The notes under the pieces were generated by a model. The model worked only from the letters and a program-made list of their open reading frames with translations, had not been told where the DNA came from and did not search any database. A program made the position numbers and the translations under genes. This document shows positions 29,343-41,073 of a stretch of DNA of 64,000 nucleotides, one piece after another. The stretch lies in contig LFRV01000002.1 of NCBI GenBank assembly GCA_001512485.1, positions 1 through 64,000 on the forward strand, written 5' to 3'. Each line of letters starts with the position of its first letter. Position 1 is the stretch's first letter. The stretch comes from Clostridiales bacterium DTU069. GTDB lineage: Bacteria; Bacillota; Clostridia; DSM-8532.

Positions 29343-30074
29343 ATGAAGCCGAGAGAAAATGTGAAGCATTACAGAAAAATTTTTAAAGGGGATGGTCTGG
29401 TTTACTTTAATTGCAAAGTAAAGCAATCCGATTTATATATAGGAGCCGAATACGATTTAAAAGAACAGGCTGAAGAAAGCATTAGAAAATACCGGCAGCA
29501 GGTGGAGGAGTATATCCGTAAGCAGCCGGTTTTTTTGCACAGTCTTGAGCCCGTGGAACCACTTCCCGGAGCCCCGGAGATTATCAGCCACATGTGCAGG
29601 GCGGCAGCGGCATGCGGAGTCGGCCCTATGGCCGCAATCGCGGGAGCTGTCAGTTATTATGTGGCAAAGGATCTCATCCGGTATACCGGCGAATTAGTCG
29701 TTGAAAACGGAGGAGATATATATATTGTCGGAAAAAGGGAACGTGTCGTGGGTATCTACGCCGGGAAATCTGCTTTAACCGGTAAGATTGGTATAAAGAT
29801 ATCCCCCGAAAATCTTCCTGTCAGTATTTGTACTTCTTCCGGGACAGTCGGTCATTCATTAAGTTTTGGATCGGCCGATGCCGCAGTTATTCTTTCAAAG
29901 GACGCCTGTCTTGCGGATGCCGCCGCAACAGCGGCGGGTAACATGGTTAGCAGCCGCGATGATATAGAGAGAACTATAAATAAGATGAAAATGATCCCTG
30001 GCATTTCAGGAATTCTTATAGTTATCGGCGAGGACGTCGGTGTTTGGGGGAATATTGTACTGGTAAGGCTTTAA
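29343..30074 (+). CDS. UPF0280 / ApbE-like family protein (COG2122 type)
   Basis: GPMAAIAGAVSYYVAKDL, VENGGDIYIVG, CTSSGTVGHSLSFGSADAAVILS. Confidence 0.85.
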   Translation: MKPRENVKHYRKIFKGDGLVYFNCKVKQSDLYIGAEYDLKEQAEESIRKYRQQVEEYIRKQPVFLHSLEPVEPLPGAPEIISHMCRAAAACGVGPMAAIAGAVSYYVAKDLIRYTGELVVENGGDIYIVGKRERVVGIYAGKSALTGKIGIKISPENLPVSICTSSGTVGHSLSFGSADAAVILSKDACLADAAATAAGNMVSSRDDIERTINKMKMIPGISGILIVIGEDVGVWGNIVLVRL

Positions 30075-30090
30075 CTGGAGGAGGTTAATA

Positions 30091-31845
30091 TTGTTGAGCC
30101 AAGCGGGCATAATGGTTCAGGTTTTTTGCGTAGTCCTGGCAACGGCAATACTGGTTTATCTATACGCCAACGGCAGAAGGTCAAGGGCAACTTACAGCTA
30201 CATGGTGTGTATTGGTTTATTATTCTTTTGGCACCTGGCCGAAATCCTGCTATTAATGGCCAAAGATGATACCCAGGTAATATTGGCTATAAAGATTAAA
30301 TTCCTGCCGGTTGTTTATATAGGCGTATCATGGCTGTATTTTTGTTTAAGCAGTACGCATTCAAAGCTCGTTACAAATAAATTATTTATAGCACTCCTTT
30401 TATTTTTCCCTACGGCATGCTATTTCTTTCTGCTTACAAATGAATCGCACAGTCTGTTTTTTACAACGTTGGATTACAAAGTTATTACCAATGGTCCAGT
30501 TTTCTGGATCCATACGGTCGAATCGTACCTGTGTATTTTTGTCGGAACCATCTATTTTTTCATATTTTATTTGAAAAGAAAAATAGGGGCAAGTTTTAGA
30601 AGAATTATGTGGCTTATCAGCGCCGTTATGCTTCCGATGGCCGCGAATTTGCTGATGATTTCCGGGGTAGTGCCGAATTACGGGCTTGATATTACGCCGC
30701 ACGTATTATTGCTGACCCTTATTTTGTTCGGACTTGAAGTCTATAACAAGGGTTTTTTAAATTTAATACCGGTTGCAGCGAGGCATTTTGTCGGAAATAT
30801 GTCTGACGGGATAATAATTGTTGATGACGAAAATCTTGTTGTAGGTGTAAACGATTCGGCAAATAAGTTTTTTCCCGGGTTGTCGCTGAAAATATACGAT
30901 CCGGTCCGGAGGCTTTCAGCTTACATAAGACAGAATGCTCATGAAGAATGTGCAAATAAGCTGGCCGATGTGCTGGAAGGGGTAGAAATATCCAATAAAA
31001 ATAAAGGAAATATGAAAATTGCCGGCAGGAGCATATATATGGAGATCAGATGCCTGACAGGTCCGAAACAGGTGTCCGCGGGAAAAATGATTATTGTTGA
31101 AGATCGGACGGAAGAGCAGCAGCTTCTTGATGAGATCAAAAACAAAAACGCGCTGCTCGTAAAGGCAAATGAAAGACTTATGCAGTCTAATAATAAACTT
31201 ATAGAGGCAAACAAACGGCTTGAAAAATTTACGGAAACTGTTGAGGAATTGGCAATAGCGCGAGAGAGAAACCGCGTGGGCAGGGAAGTGCATGATACGG
31301 TAGGCCATACGCTTACTTTGTTAATTGCGCTCAGTGAGAACGCAAAAGCAAACCTGGAATCCGACCCCGGCAAAGCCGAGGAAATCCTGGATCAATGCAT
31401 AGACTTGTCACGAAAAGCCCTCAATGATATCAGAATGAGTTTGCAGGGGACATACGAGGAAAACTTTAAAAGAGCAAACCTTAAAGAATGGATGAACTAT
31501 CTTGTAAAAACAAATTCGGCCTCGGGGGTAAATGTTGAGTTTTTATTACATGAAGGTATTCCGTCCCTTGACGCCTCAAGAGTAATGGTTATATACAGGA
31601 TATGCCAGGAATCCATAACTAACGCAATACGCCATGGTCAGGCAAAGAATGTTAACATAATAATAAAAAATCAAAAAAATGCTTTAAGATTATACATATT
31701 TAATGATGGAAAAGGGTGCGCTGAAATAAAAAAAGGTTACGGGCTGACAGGCATGGAGGAAAGAGTGAATAAACTCGGGGGAACTATTTCATTTGGTTCC
31801 GATGGGGAAAAAGGTTTTAATATAATCGCCGAAATACCCGTTTAG
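30091..31845 (+). CDS. Sensor histidine kinase, N-terminal 7TM-type, PAS-like, HisKA_3 + HATPase
   Basis: Multiple N-terminal TMs; GREVHDTVGHTLTLLIAL H-box; YRICQESITNAIRHGQAKNV N-box. Confidence 0.9.
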   Translation: MLSQAGIMVQVFCVVLATAILVYLYANGRRSRATYSYMVCIGLLFFWHLAEILLLMAKDDTQVILAIKIKFLPVVYIGVSWLYFCLSSTHSKLVTNKLFIALLLFFPTACYFFLLTNESHSLFFTTLDYKVITNGPVFWIHTVESYLCIFVGTIYFFIFYLKRKIGASFRRIMWLISAVMLPMAANLLMISGVVPNYGLDITPHVLLLTLILFGLEVYNKGFLNLIPVAARHFVGNMSDGIIIVDDENLVVGVNDSANKFFPGLSLKIYDPVRRLSAYIRQNAHEECANKLADVLEGVEISNKNKGNMKIAGRSIYMEIRCLTGPKQVSAGKMIIVEDRTEEQQLLDEIKNKNALLVKANERLMQSNNKLIEANKRLEKFTETVEELAIARERNRVGREVHDTVGHTLTLLIALSENAKANLESDPGKAEEILDQCIDLSRKALNDIRMSLQGTYEENFKRANLKEWMNYLVKTNSASGVNVEFLLHEGIPSLDASRVMVIYRICQESITNAIRHGQAKNVNIIIKNQKNALRLYIFNDGKGCAEIKKGYGLTGMEERVNKLGGTISFGSDGEKGFNIIAEIPV

Positions 31846-31906
31846 CATGCTTGTTCGGCTATGGTTTTTTATTGACGCAGCAGGGTTATGAAAGGAGTTT
31901 ATTCAT

Positions 31907-32551
31907 TTGAAAAATGATGTGATTCGTGTAATTATAGTCGACGACAGCCTCATTTTCAGGGAAACAATAGCCAGTCTTCTTTCACAGGACCCTGAGATTC
32001 TTATTGTTGCGAACGCTTCTAACGGAAAAGAGGCTTATGGCAAATGCAAAGAATATAATCCTGATATAGTGTTAATGGATGTACGTATGCCTGAATGTGA
32101 CGGCATTGAAGGGACTAAGCTGATAAAAAGCAGTTTCCCGGAAATAAAGGTAATAATGTTCACGACTTTTGAAGACAAGGATTATATTACCGAAGCTATA
32201 AGGTATGGCGCAGAAGGCTACATATTTAAAGATTCGGGCCAGGATCATATCCGTACAGTTATAAAAAGCGTAAAGAAAGGTTATCCGGTTTTCCATCAAA
32301 AAGTTTTGAATACCGTGGTTCAGTCAATTCCTGAAATAATTTCCGAAAAGGTGAATATTGATTTAACCTCTACGGAAAAGAAGATATTATCCTATATTGT
32401 AGAAGGGAAAAGCAATAAGGAGATTAGCATTCTCCTTATGCTGAGCGAAGGGAGAATACGCAATATAATAAGCAATCTTTTTGATAAAACCGGTACGTGC
32501 GATCGCACCCAATTGGCCGTTTTTGCCGTCAGAAACGATCTTGTGGATTAA
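31907..32551 (+). CDS. NarL/LuxR-family response regulator
   Basis: IIVDDSLIFRE, PDIVLMDVRMPECDGIEG, C-terminal HTH LTSTEKKILSYIVEGKSNKEIS. Confidence 0.92.
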   Translation: MKNDVIRVIIVDDSLIFRETIASLLSQDPEILIVANASNGKEAYGKCKEYNPDIVLMDVRMPECDGIEGTKLIKSSFPEIKVIMFTTFEDKDYITEAIRYGAEGYIFKDSGQDHIRTVIKSVKKGYPVFHQKVLNTVVQSIPEIISEKVNIDLTSTEKKILSYIVEGKSNKEISILLMLSEGRIRNIISNLFDKTGTCDRTQLAVFAVRNDLVD

Positions 32552-32766
32552 TAAAAAACGCGCCGCATAACCTGGTTTCGGCACATTGCTTGCGAAAGAG
32601 CCCGTTTTATTTAAAAAAGAAAAAAGGTCAAACTGTGGGGGGCAAAAATAAGTACAGTTTAACCTGTTTCTAGAAAGAGTAATTATATATTATTATATAT
32701 TTAAATAAATAAAAAGTACCCGTTTGTCACTTTATTGTAAACTTATATTGAAATTCGAGTTGACAA

Positions 32767-34155
32767 TTAAGATCCGGTACGATACCTGTTTATCAAGTTC
32801 TGGTGCTGCAAACTTCTTTTTTTATAGTTAATTATTGCCGGAATAATTTCGGATTTCTTAAGATACCTGTTTCGGATGGTCAAGTGGTTTTCCAGGTTGT
32901 TTTCACGAACAATCTTCATTATCGTTTTGTGATCGACGTGATGCGTGTCCATTACCTCCTGTATGGTTATGTAATTGTCAATAGGTCTCGGAATTAACGG
33001 ATCACCCCCAAACTCCCTTTTGCATATGAGTGAAACGGAAGTCGGGTTGCTGTTCAGTTTTTTGGCAATTTCCACATATGTATATCTTTTTTTTCTCAAT
33101 TCCCATATTTCTTTGGGATCCAAAACGGCATGATCCTCCCTCGCTGTTTTATATATAAATCCGAATTGCTCGATAAGGTTCCGGATAGTCGTATTCCTTT
33201 TTTTCGCGTATCTTTTCAAAAAGGAGTACACACTGTGGTTAGCGTGAAGGTTATAAATGAATTTGCCTGTTGATGCCTGTTTAAGGCGATTGAGTATTAA
33301 AGCGTTTTCAAACTGCTCCTCCTGTTTTTTTATCTCGTTATTCAGCGATTTTATGTTCCGGTTATTGTTTATTGTTTTATAAAAGTAAAACTCTTTTGCT
33401 TTAAGGGGGTCTCCGTCAAAAACCGATATCAGCATGCTGATAAGCCCAAGCCGTTTGAAATCCGAGCGGTTAAGCAATAGAATCTTATCACGAGTCAGCC
33501 GGTTTTCATCAAAGGTTTTGTCCATTAGCCTGTATGCATTATCAAGGGCTTCTTTTTTTGAGTTTGTTTTCCATTTTGTCTTGTATCGAAAATCGGAAGG
33601 ATGGAATCGTCCGGGATATACAAAATTGAAAAGACTGTAAACAGACCAGTTAAAACGGGACAATACATTATAAATATTATATTTCAGAAGCCGTTTTTTC
33701 CAGTCGTATTTTGGAATCAAGTCAACACGGCGAATACCTTCTTTAAGGATCATATACTGGACAGCTTCAATTACATACTCGTCATTATCCCAAATTCCAT
33801 GACTGCTCCACATCCATTCCGTCAGCCGACGTTTTTTGAATTCTTCGGGATATGCGTTTTTTAATACATGTAGTATATCGTTTTCAAAAACAGTCTGGAT
33901 CATACCCGACAGATGGTTCTTTACGAGCATGTTTTTTATCTGTTTCAGATTGTAAGACGGAAGATCCGTGCAGGAAATGTTTTCGAGCACCTCAAAACAG
34001 TACCTTGTAATAATTTGGGAATTAGGACGTATATCCTCCATGTTTTTTTCATTTTGCCAAAAGTTCCTTTTAAAAGACCGGCCTGTATCAATTACATCTT
34101 TGTATTCCGCCAAAGCTTTCAATTGCTCTCGGCTTAAGTCAAAGAGCTTTTTCAT
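32767..34155 (-). CDS. Uncharacterized DUF4046-like repeat protein with C-terminal HTH segments
   Basis: Two internal repeats ending NAYPEEF / NFVYPGRF; C-terminal RYTYVEIAKKLNSNPTSVSLI and ITIQEVMDTHHVDHKTIMKIVRENN; start ATG 34155. Confidence 0.6.
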   Translation of the reverse strand: MKKLFDLSREQLKALAEYKDVIDTGRSFKRNFWQNEKNMEDIRPNSQIITRYCFEVLENISCTDLPSYNLKQIKNMLVKNHLSGMIQTVFENDILHVLKNAYPEEFKKRRLTEWMWSSHGIWDNDEYVIEAVQYMILKEGIRRVDLIPKYDWKKRLLKYNIYNVLSRFNWSVYSLFNFVYPGRFHPSDFRYKTKWKTNSKKEALDNAYRLMDKTFDENRLTRDKILLLNRSDFKRLGLISMLISVFDGDPLKAKEFYFYKTINNNRNIKSLNNEIKKQEEQFENALILNRLKQASTGKFIYNLHANHSVYSFLKRYAKKRNTTIRNLIEQFGFIYKTAREDHAVLDPKEIWELRKKRYTYVEIAKKLNSNPTSVSLICKREFGGDPLIPRPIDNYITIQEVMDTHHVDHKTIMKIVRENNLENHLTIRNRYLKKSEIIPAIINYKKRSLQHQNLINRYRTGS

Positions 34156-34411
34156 TATGTTACCTCTGAAATTAAAAACGCAGTGTTTTTGTTCCGTTTG
34201 TTCCAACCGGAATAATATACATTCGGCATCACGGCTATTATATGGGGTTTTGGGGTATCTCCGGGATCTTGAAATACTTTGCAAACAGAACAATAGTATT
34301 ATATAATATTTTAAAAGGTTCGTGCAATATTTGATGTGTCTTTTATTCCCGGAATCCCGGTCGCATAATCGAAAGATTGTTACTGTAATGCATGGGGGGA
34401 GTATCATAAAA

Positions 34412-35119
34412 ATGGCGGTGGTGTACTTTTATGTCCCTATAGATAAGTTGGAAGATATAATAGACTGCGGTCTTAAGCTCTCGGAATGGAAGGAAAGCTA
34501 TCAGAGTACACCGTGGAACAGGGTTGAAAAGCCTTGCTTTTCGGCTTTTTTGCACCCGCTTGACGACGAAAAGCATAAAGATCGCTCATACCGCTGCATA
34601 AAGCTTGATATCGAGGCGGAATACTGTGCTGTCTACGACAGCGACTTATACCGTATCAGCAATGAATTTCCGGAATTAAAAGAAAAATTTTTTAAATCGA
34701 TGGTTCCATTGAACGGTTATATTTTCGGTTCAATTAGAAGGCCGCAGTGTTTTGTATTTACAACCGTTCTTTCGGAACAGATCAGCTTGCTCGGAAAGAG
34801 TATGGATGAACCAATTTTATATGAGAACTCGGAAATTCTTTATGTAAATAATATACTACAGCAGCTAAATGACCGGTATACTGAATTTAACAGTGTTCTT
34901 TTATACAGCTTTTTAGCCGCCCAGGAGCAAAATGGCGTTTACAGATGCTATAGAAGCACAAATGACAATATTGCCGTTTTTTTCGATGAAGGCTCAAACG
35001 AGTATATTTCCGTACCAATCCCCGATTATCGCAAGTATAACGAAATTAAAGAGGTGCTCCGCCTCCATGGGCGCCAGGTACCGGGAACGGACGGCGGAGA
35101 AAAACTCCCGCAGAAATAA
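34412..35119 (+). CDS. Hypothetical protein
   Basis: Intact 235 aa ORF beginning MAVVYFYVPIDKLEDIIDCGLKL; no family recognised. Confidence 0.6.
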   Translation: MAVVYFYVPIDKLEDIIDCGLKLSEWKESYQSTPWNRVEKPCFSAFLHPLDDEKHKDRSYRCIKLDIEAEYCAVYDSDLYRISNEFPELKEKFFKSMVPLNGYIFGSIRRPQCFVFTTVLSEQISLLGKSMDEPILYENSEILYVNNILQQLNDRYTEFNSVLLYSFLAAQEQNGVYRCYRSTNDNIAVFFDEGSNEYISVPIPDYRKYNEIKEVLRLHGRQVPGTDGGEKLPQK

Positions 35120-35147
35120 TAAATATTACGGAAAAGCAGGATGATAT

Positions 35148-36131
35148 ATGAAAACAAAGGAAGCTCTGCTGAAAATACTTGCAGACAATAAGGGCAGATT
35201 CATATCCGGCGAAACCCTGAGCGAAAAGCTGAAAATATCGCGTTCAGCAGTATGGAAGCATATAGAGGGGCTGAGAAAAGAAGGGTATATGATTAATGCG
35301 GTAACAAGACGCGGGTATAAGATGGGGGTTCACCAGGATGTCTATAACCGGCATGCGATAGCCAGCCAGCTTAATACCACTGTTTTTGGGCGCAATTTGA
35401 TATTTTACGATGAAATAGATTCCACGAATAATGAGTTGAAACGGCTTGCGGCAAACGGGGCAGCCGAAGGTACCGTTGTTGTGGCGGAAGCCCAATCATG
35501 CGGAAGAGGCAGAAGAGGGAGAGCATGGAATTCAAAACCGGGGCTGGGTATATATATGTCTGTACTTTTGAAGCCTGATATTGCTCCGGAATATGTTCAG
35601 GTTATTACATTGGCGGCTTCAAGTGCCGTATGCAGTGCAATTACGCCCTTTATCGATATTAAGCCGGGAATAAAATGGCCGAATGATATTCTTATAGAAA
35701 ACAAAAAGGTTTGCGGTATTCTTACCGAGATGTCCGCAGAGCCTGAAAAAGTCCATTCTATTATTGTCGGGATCGGCATAAATGTAAATCATCGGGAGGA
35801 TGATTTCTGCGAGGAACTTAAAAATACCGCGACATCGCTGCGCTGTTTCTCAAAAAGTGATATCTCCCGCTGCATGCTTGCGGCCAGGGTACTGGAAGAG
35901 CTTGAAAGTTTGTACCTGGATTTTGTATTGAATAAAAGCGCGGATAAGCTTCTGAATATTTGGAGGTGCTTTTCAGTTACAATAGGATATGATATTATCA
36001 TATACCGGAACGATAAAGCGATAAAGGCCAGGGCGCTGGATGTTGCGGATAACGGAAATCTTCTTGTCCAGACGCAGGACGGAAGACGGCAGTTAATATC
36101 TTCCGGGGAGATCTCGATACGGTTAACCTGA
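35148..36131 (+). CDS. birA: Biotin--[acetyl-CoA-carboxylase] ligase / biotin operon repressor
   Basis: N-terminal HTH SRSAVWKHIEGLRKEGY; catalytic GRGRRGRAWNS, KWPNDILI. Confidence 0.94.
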   Translation: MKTKEALLKILADNKGRFISGETLSEKLKISRSAVWKHIEGLRKEGYMINAVTRRGYKMGVHQDVYNRHAIASQLNTTVFGRNLIFYDEIDSTNNELKRLAANGAAEGTVVVAEAQSCGRGRRGRAWNSKPGLGIYMSVLLKPDIAPEYVQVITLAASSAVCSAITPFIDIKPGIKWPNDILIENKKVCGILTEMSAEPEKVHSIIVGIGINVNHREDDFCEELKNTATSLRCFSKSDISRCMLAARVLEELESLYLDFVLNKSADKLLNIWRCFSVTIGYDIIIYRNDKAIKARALDVADNGNLLVQTQDGRRQLISSGEISIRLT

Positions 36132-36154
36132 GAGTGAAAAAGGAGGCAGTTTAT

Positions 36155-36421
36155 ATGTCACAAAGCGGTTATAAAAATACAAATAAGAAAAGGAACGTTA
36201 ATCAAAGAAAGGAAAGCAATGCCCGCTCGAATTACAGAAAAGGCGGCAGGGGCGATTATCATAAAAAGTCATTACGATACGGTTCCGATAGTTTGGTGGC
36301 AAGAATATCGAATCCAAAAAGGGAAGAATCAATTGATGATATTAAATTGGATATAGAAAAAATTGAAAAGGATATCCAGTTTGAAATTAAACAGATCCGA
36401 AGCATCAAGCTTGGACTGTAA
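36155..36421 (+). CDS. Small basic protein of unknown function
   Basis: RBS AAAGGAGG; basic KKRNVNQRKESNARSNYRKGGRGDYHKK N terminus, helical acidic C terminus. Confidence 0.65.
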   Translation: MSQSGYKNTNKKRNVNQRKESNARSNYRKGGRGDYHKKSLRYGSDSLVARISNPKREESIDDIKLDIEKIEKDIQFEIKQIRSIKLGL

Positions 36422-36462
36422 CGCATCGGGCGGATTATTGTATGCCGGAGGTGGGATACCGT

Positions 36463-37230
36463 TTGTTATTAGCGGTTGATATTGGAAATATAAACACTTC
36501 TGTTGGTTTGTTTGACGGCAGCAAGTTAAAATATCAATGGCGCATTTCTACTGACAGAAACAGGACTTCCGATGAAACGGGGATACTTTTCCGCTCTCTT
36601 TTCCAGTCCGCAGGAGTGAACATGGAATCGATAAAAGATGTCGTTATCTGTTCGGTTGTCCCGCCCGTAATGCATTCCTTCACGAACGCGATTATAAAAT
36701 ATGCGGATAAAAAACCATTGATAGTAGGACCCGGAACCAAAACCGGAATAAATATAAAATATGAGAACCCGCGCGAAGTGGGAGCAGATAAAATTGTTAA
36801 CGCTGTCGGAGCAGTAAAGTTGTACGGCGCTCCGGTTATAATTGTTGATTTTGGCACTGCGACCACCTACTGCGCAATTAGCCGCAACGGTGATTATTTG
36901 GGTGGTATAATTTGCCCCGGCATCACGATATCGGCCGAAGCGCTATTTGATAAAGCGGCAAAGTTACCGAGGGTAGAGTTTGCCGAACCGCGGTACGTTA
37001 TTGGACGAAATACCGAAACAAGCATACAGTCGGGATTGTTTTACGGCAGCGCGGGACAGGTTGAGTACCTTGTAAGGATAATAAAACGGGAAATGCGCGA
37101 AGAAAATGCAAAAGTGGTTGCTACAGGAAGCGCGGCAATGTTTATCGCTTCAAAACTTAAATGTGTTGATGAAGTTAACATGGTACTTACCCTTGAAGGA
37201 TTAAGAGAGATTTATTATATGAATATTTAA
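36463..37230 (+). CDS. coaX: Type III pantothenate kinase
   Basis: LLAVDIGNINTSVGLFDG, GADKIVNAVGA, IVDFGTATTYCAI; TTG start after GGAGGTGGG. Confidence 0.93.
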   Translation: MLLAVDIGNINTSVGLFDGSKLKYQWRISTDRNRTSDETGILFRSLFQSAGVNMESIKDVVICSVVPPVMHSFTNAIIKYADKKPLIVGPGTKTGINIKYENPREVGADKIVNAVGAVKLYGAPVIIVDFGTATTYCAISRNGDYLGGIICPGITISAEALFDKAAKLPRVEFAEPRYVIGRNTETSIQSGLFYGSAGQVEYLVRIIKREMREENAKVVATGSAAMFIASKLKCVDEVNMVLTLEGLREIYYMNI

Positions 37231-37308
37231 AAATACTAATCCCAATTTTCAGTTAACATTTGAGGATACTGTCAAAATGGGATGAATCAATGCAAAGAAG
37301 GTATGTTT

Positions 37309-38484
37309 ATGAGCAGCAGAGAAGAATTGGCATTATCTCTTCACAGGCAGTGGAAAGGTAAAATTGAAGTTATCAGCAGGGTACGGGTTGACACGAAAGA
37401 GGATCTTTCGGTGGCATATACGCCCGGTGTCGCGGAACCGTGCAAAGAGATACAAAAAGACAACGATTTATCGTATCAGTATACAAGGCGCGGCAATATG
37501 GTAGCCGTCGTGACCGACGGAACTGCGGTCCTTGGCCTTGGCGACATTGGTCCTGAAGCGGCAATGCCGGTAATGGAAGGGAAATGTGTTTTATTTAAAA
37601 CATTTGGGGATGTAGATGCTTTTCCAGTCTGCATACGTTCAAAGGATACCGATGAGATTGTGAGAACCGTACAGCTTATCGCGGGAGGGTTCGGCGGAAT
37701 TAATCTCGAGGATATTTCCGCGCCGCGCTGTTTTGAAATTGAAAGACGTCTGAAACAGTCGCTGGATATACCTGTTTTTCATGACGACCAGCATGGAACC
37801 GCGGTTGTCACATTGGCGGCGATGATAAACGCGCTTAAAATTGCGGGAAAATCGATAAATGACATTGAAGTGGTTGTTAATGGAGCGGGTTCGGCCGGAA
37901 TTGCGGTTACCAGGCTGTTGATGGTAATGGGCCTTAAAAATGTTGTTTTGTGCGATACGAAAGGCGCCATTTATAAAGGGCGTGAAGGCCTGAATGAAGA
38001 GAAAGCGATAATGGCTGAAGTATCTAATAAGAAAAGAAAGAAAGGCAATCTTTCTGAAACCATACGCGGTGCGGATGTTTTTATCGGTGTTTCCGCAGCG
38101 GGGGTACTGACTAAGGAAATGGTACGATCAATGGCTCCAAATCCGATAGTCTTCGCAATGGCGAATCCGGTTCCTGAGATTATGCCCGATGAAGCTAAAG
38201 ATGCCGGCGCAAAAGTTGTTGGGACAGGGAGATCGGATTTCCCGAACCAGATCAATAATGTGCTTGCCTTCCCGGGTATTTTTAGGGGAGCTCTTGATGT
38301 CAGGGCACGGGATATTAATGACGAGATGAAAATTGCCGCCGCAAGGGCAATAGCCTCCCTTGTCAGTGACAGTGAACTGAATCCGGAATATATTCTGCCG
38401 ACTCCTTTTGATCAGAGAGTTGGAAAATCCGTAGCCCGTTATGTTGCGGAAGCGGCCAGAAAGTCGGGAGCGGCACGTCTTTAA
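37309..38484 (+). CDS. NAD(P)-dependent malic enzyme
   Basis: YTPGVAEPCKEI, TDGTAVLGLGDIGPEAAMPVMEGK, FHDDQHGTAVV. Confidence 0.94.
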   Translation: MSSREELALSLHRQWKGKIEVISRVRVDTKEDLSVAYTPGVAEPCKEIQKDNDLSYQYTRRGNMVAVVTDGTAVLGLGDIGPEAAMPVMEGKCVLFKTFGDVDAFPVCIRSKDTDEIVRTVQLIAGGFGGINLEDISAPRCFEIERRLKQSLDIPVFHDDQHGTAVVTLAAMINALKIAGKSINDIEVVVNGAGSAGIAVTRLLMVMGLKNVVLCDTKGAIYKGREGLNEEKAIMAEVSNKKRKKGNLSETIRGADVFIGVSAAGVLTKEMVRSMAPNPIVFAMANPVPEIMPDEAKDAGAKVVGTGRSDFPNQINNVLAFPGIFRGALDVRARDINDEMKIAAARAIASLVSDSELNPEYILPTPFDQRVGKSVARYVAEAARKSGAARL

Positions 38485-38801
38485 ACTGCTGTTTGTTCCA
38501 TTTGCCAGCAAATAAAAAGATTTATTTAAGCAATAAAAGAGCGTTATTGTTTATATGGAAAATATTTAATTTGCCGGTATAATTCGATAATGAAAAGACC
38601 ACATTAAAACAGGAGATTTTTTATTTAAAAGCGGGAAAATTTGATTAACAGGGGATAATAAAAAACGCAACAATGAGATATTTAAAGATAACTCAAGAAT
38701 TATTATAATATATTAACATATTTAGCAATAGAGGTGATATTTCGCGGAATATATCGGATAGATCCGTTTGCTTCAAAGTAAAGCTCTATATTAATATTGT
38801 A

Positions 38802-38828
38802 TTAGCACTCGTTTGGGATGAGTGCTAA
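38802..38828. promoter_or_regulatory. CIRCE operator (HrcA site)
   Basis: TTAGCACTC-N9-GAGTGCTAA, perfect. Confidence 0.97.
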
Positions 38829-38914
38829 TATTATAAATTTTTTACACGCTTCCAAATAAAACGGTTATGAATGCGTAAATTACAATTCACTCCGGCGCTG
38901 CCGGAATAGTATAA

Positions 38915-40844
<1,930 letters not shown>

Positions 40845-40857
40845 CGTTTATAATATT

Positions 40858-40893
40858 GAAAGGCGCGGTATGCTTGCATATCGTGCCTTTTTA
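40858..40893 (+). terminator. Terminator after groEL
   Basis: AAGGCGCGGTATGC-tt-GCATATCGTGCCTT then T-rich. Confidence 0.8.
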
Positions 40894-41073
40894 TTATCGC
40901 GGGAAAATATGTTAAAATAACCTCACCCGTTACCGAAATCAAAGATTCGAATGGGTGCCGGAGAACATTGTATCATGAATTTATTCAGCCGGTGCCCGGC
41001 TGCCCTCGGCTTTGCAAGTTAAAATCTTACGATTTTTTTAAATTTATGATAAAATAAACAAAGGAGGGATGCG

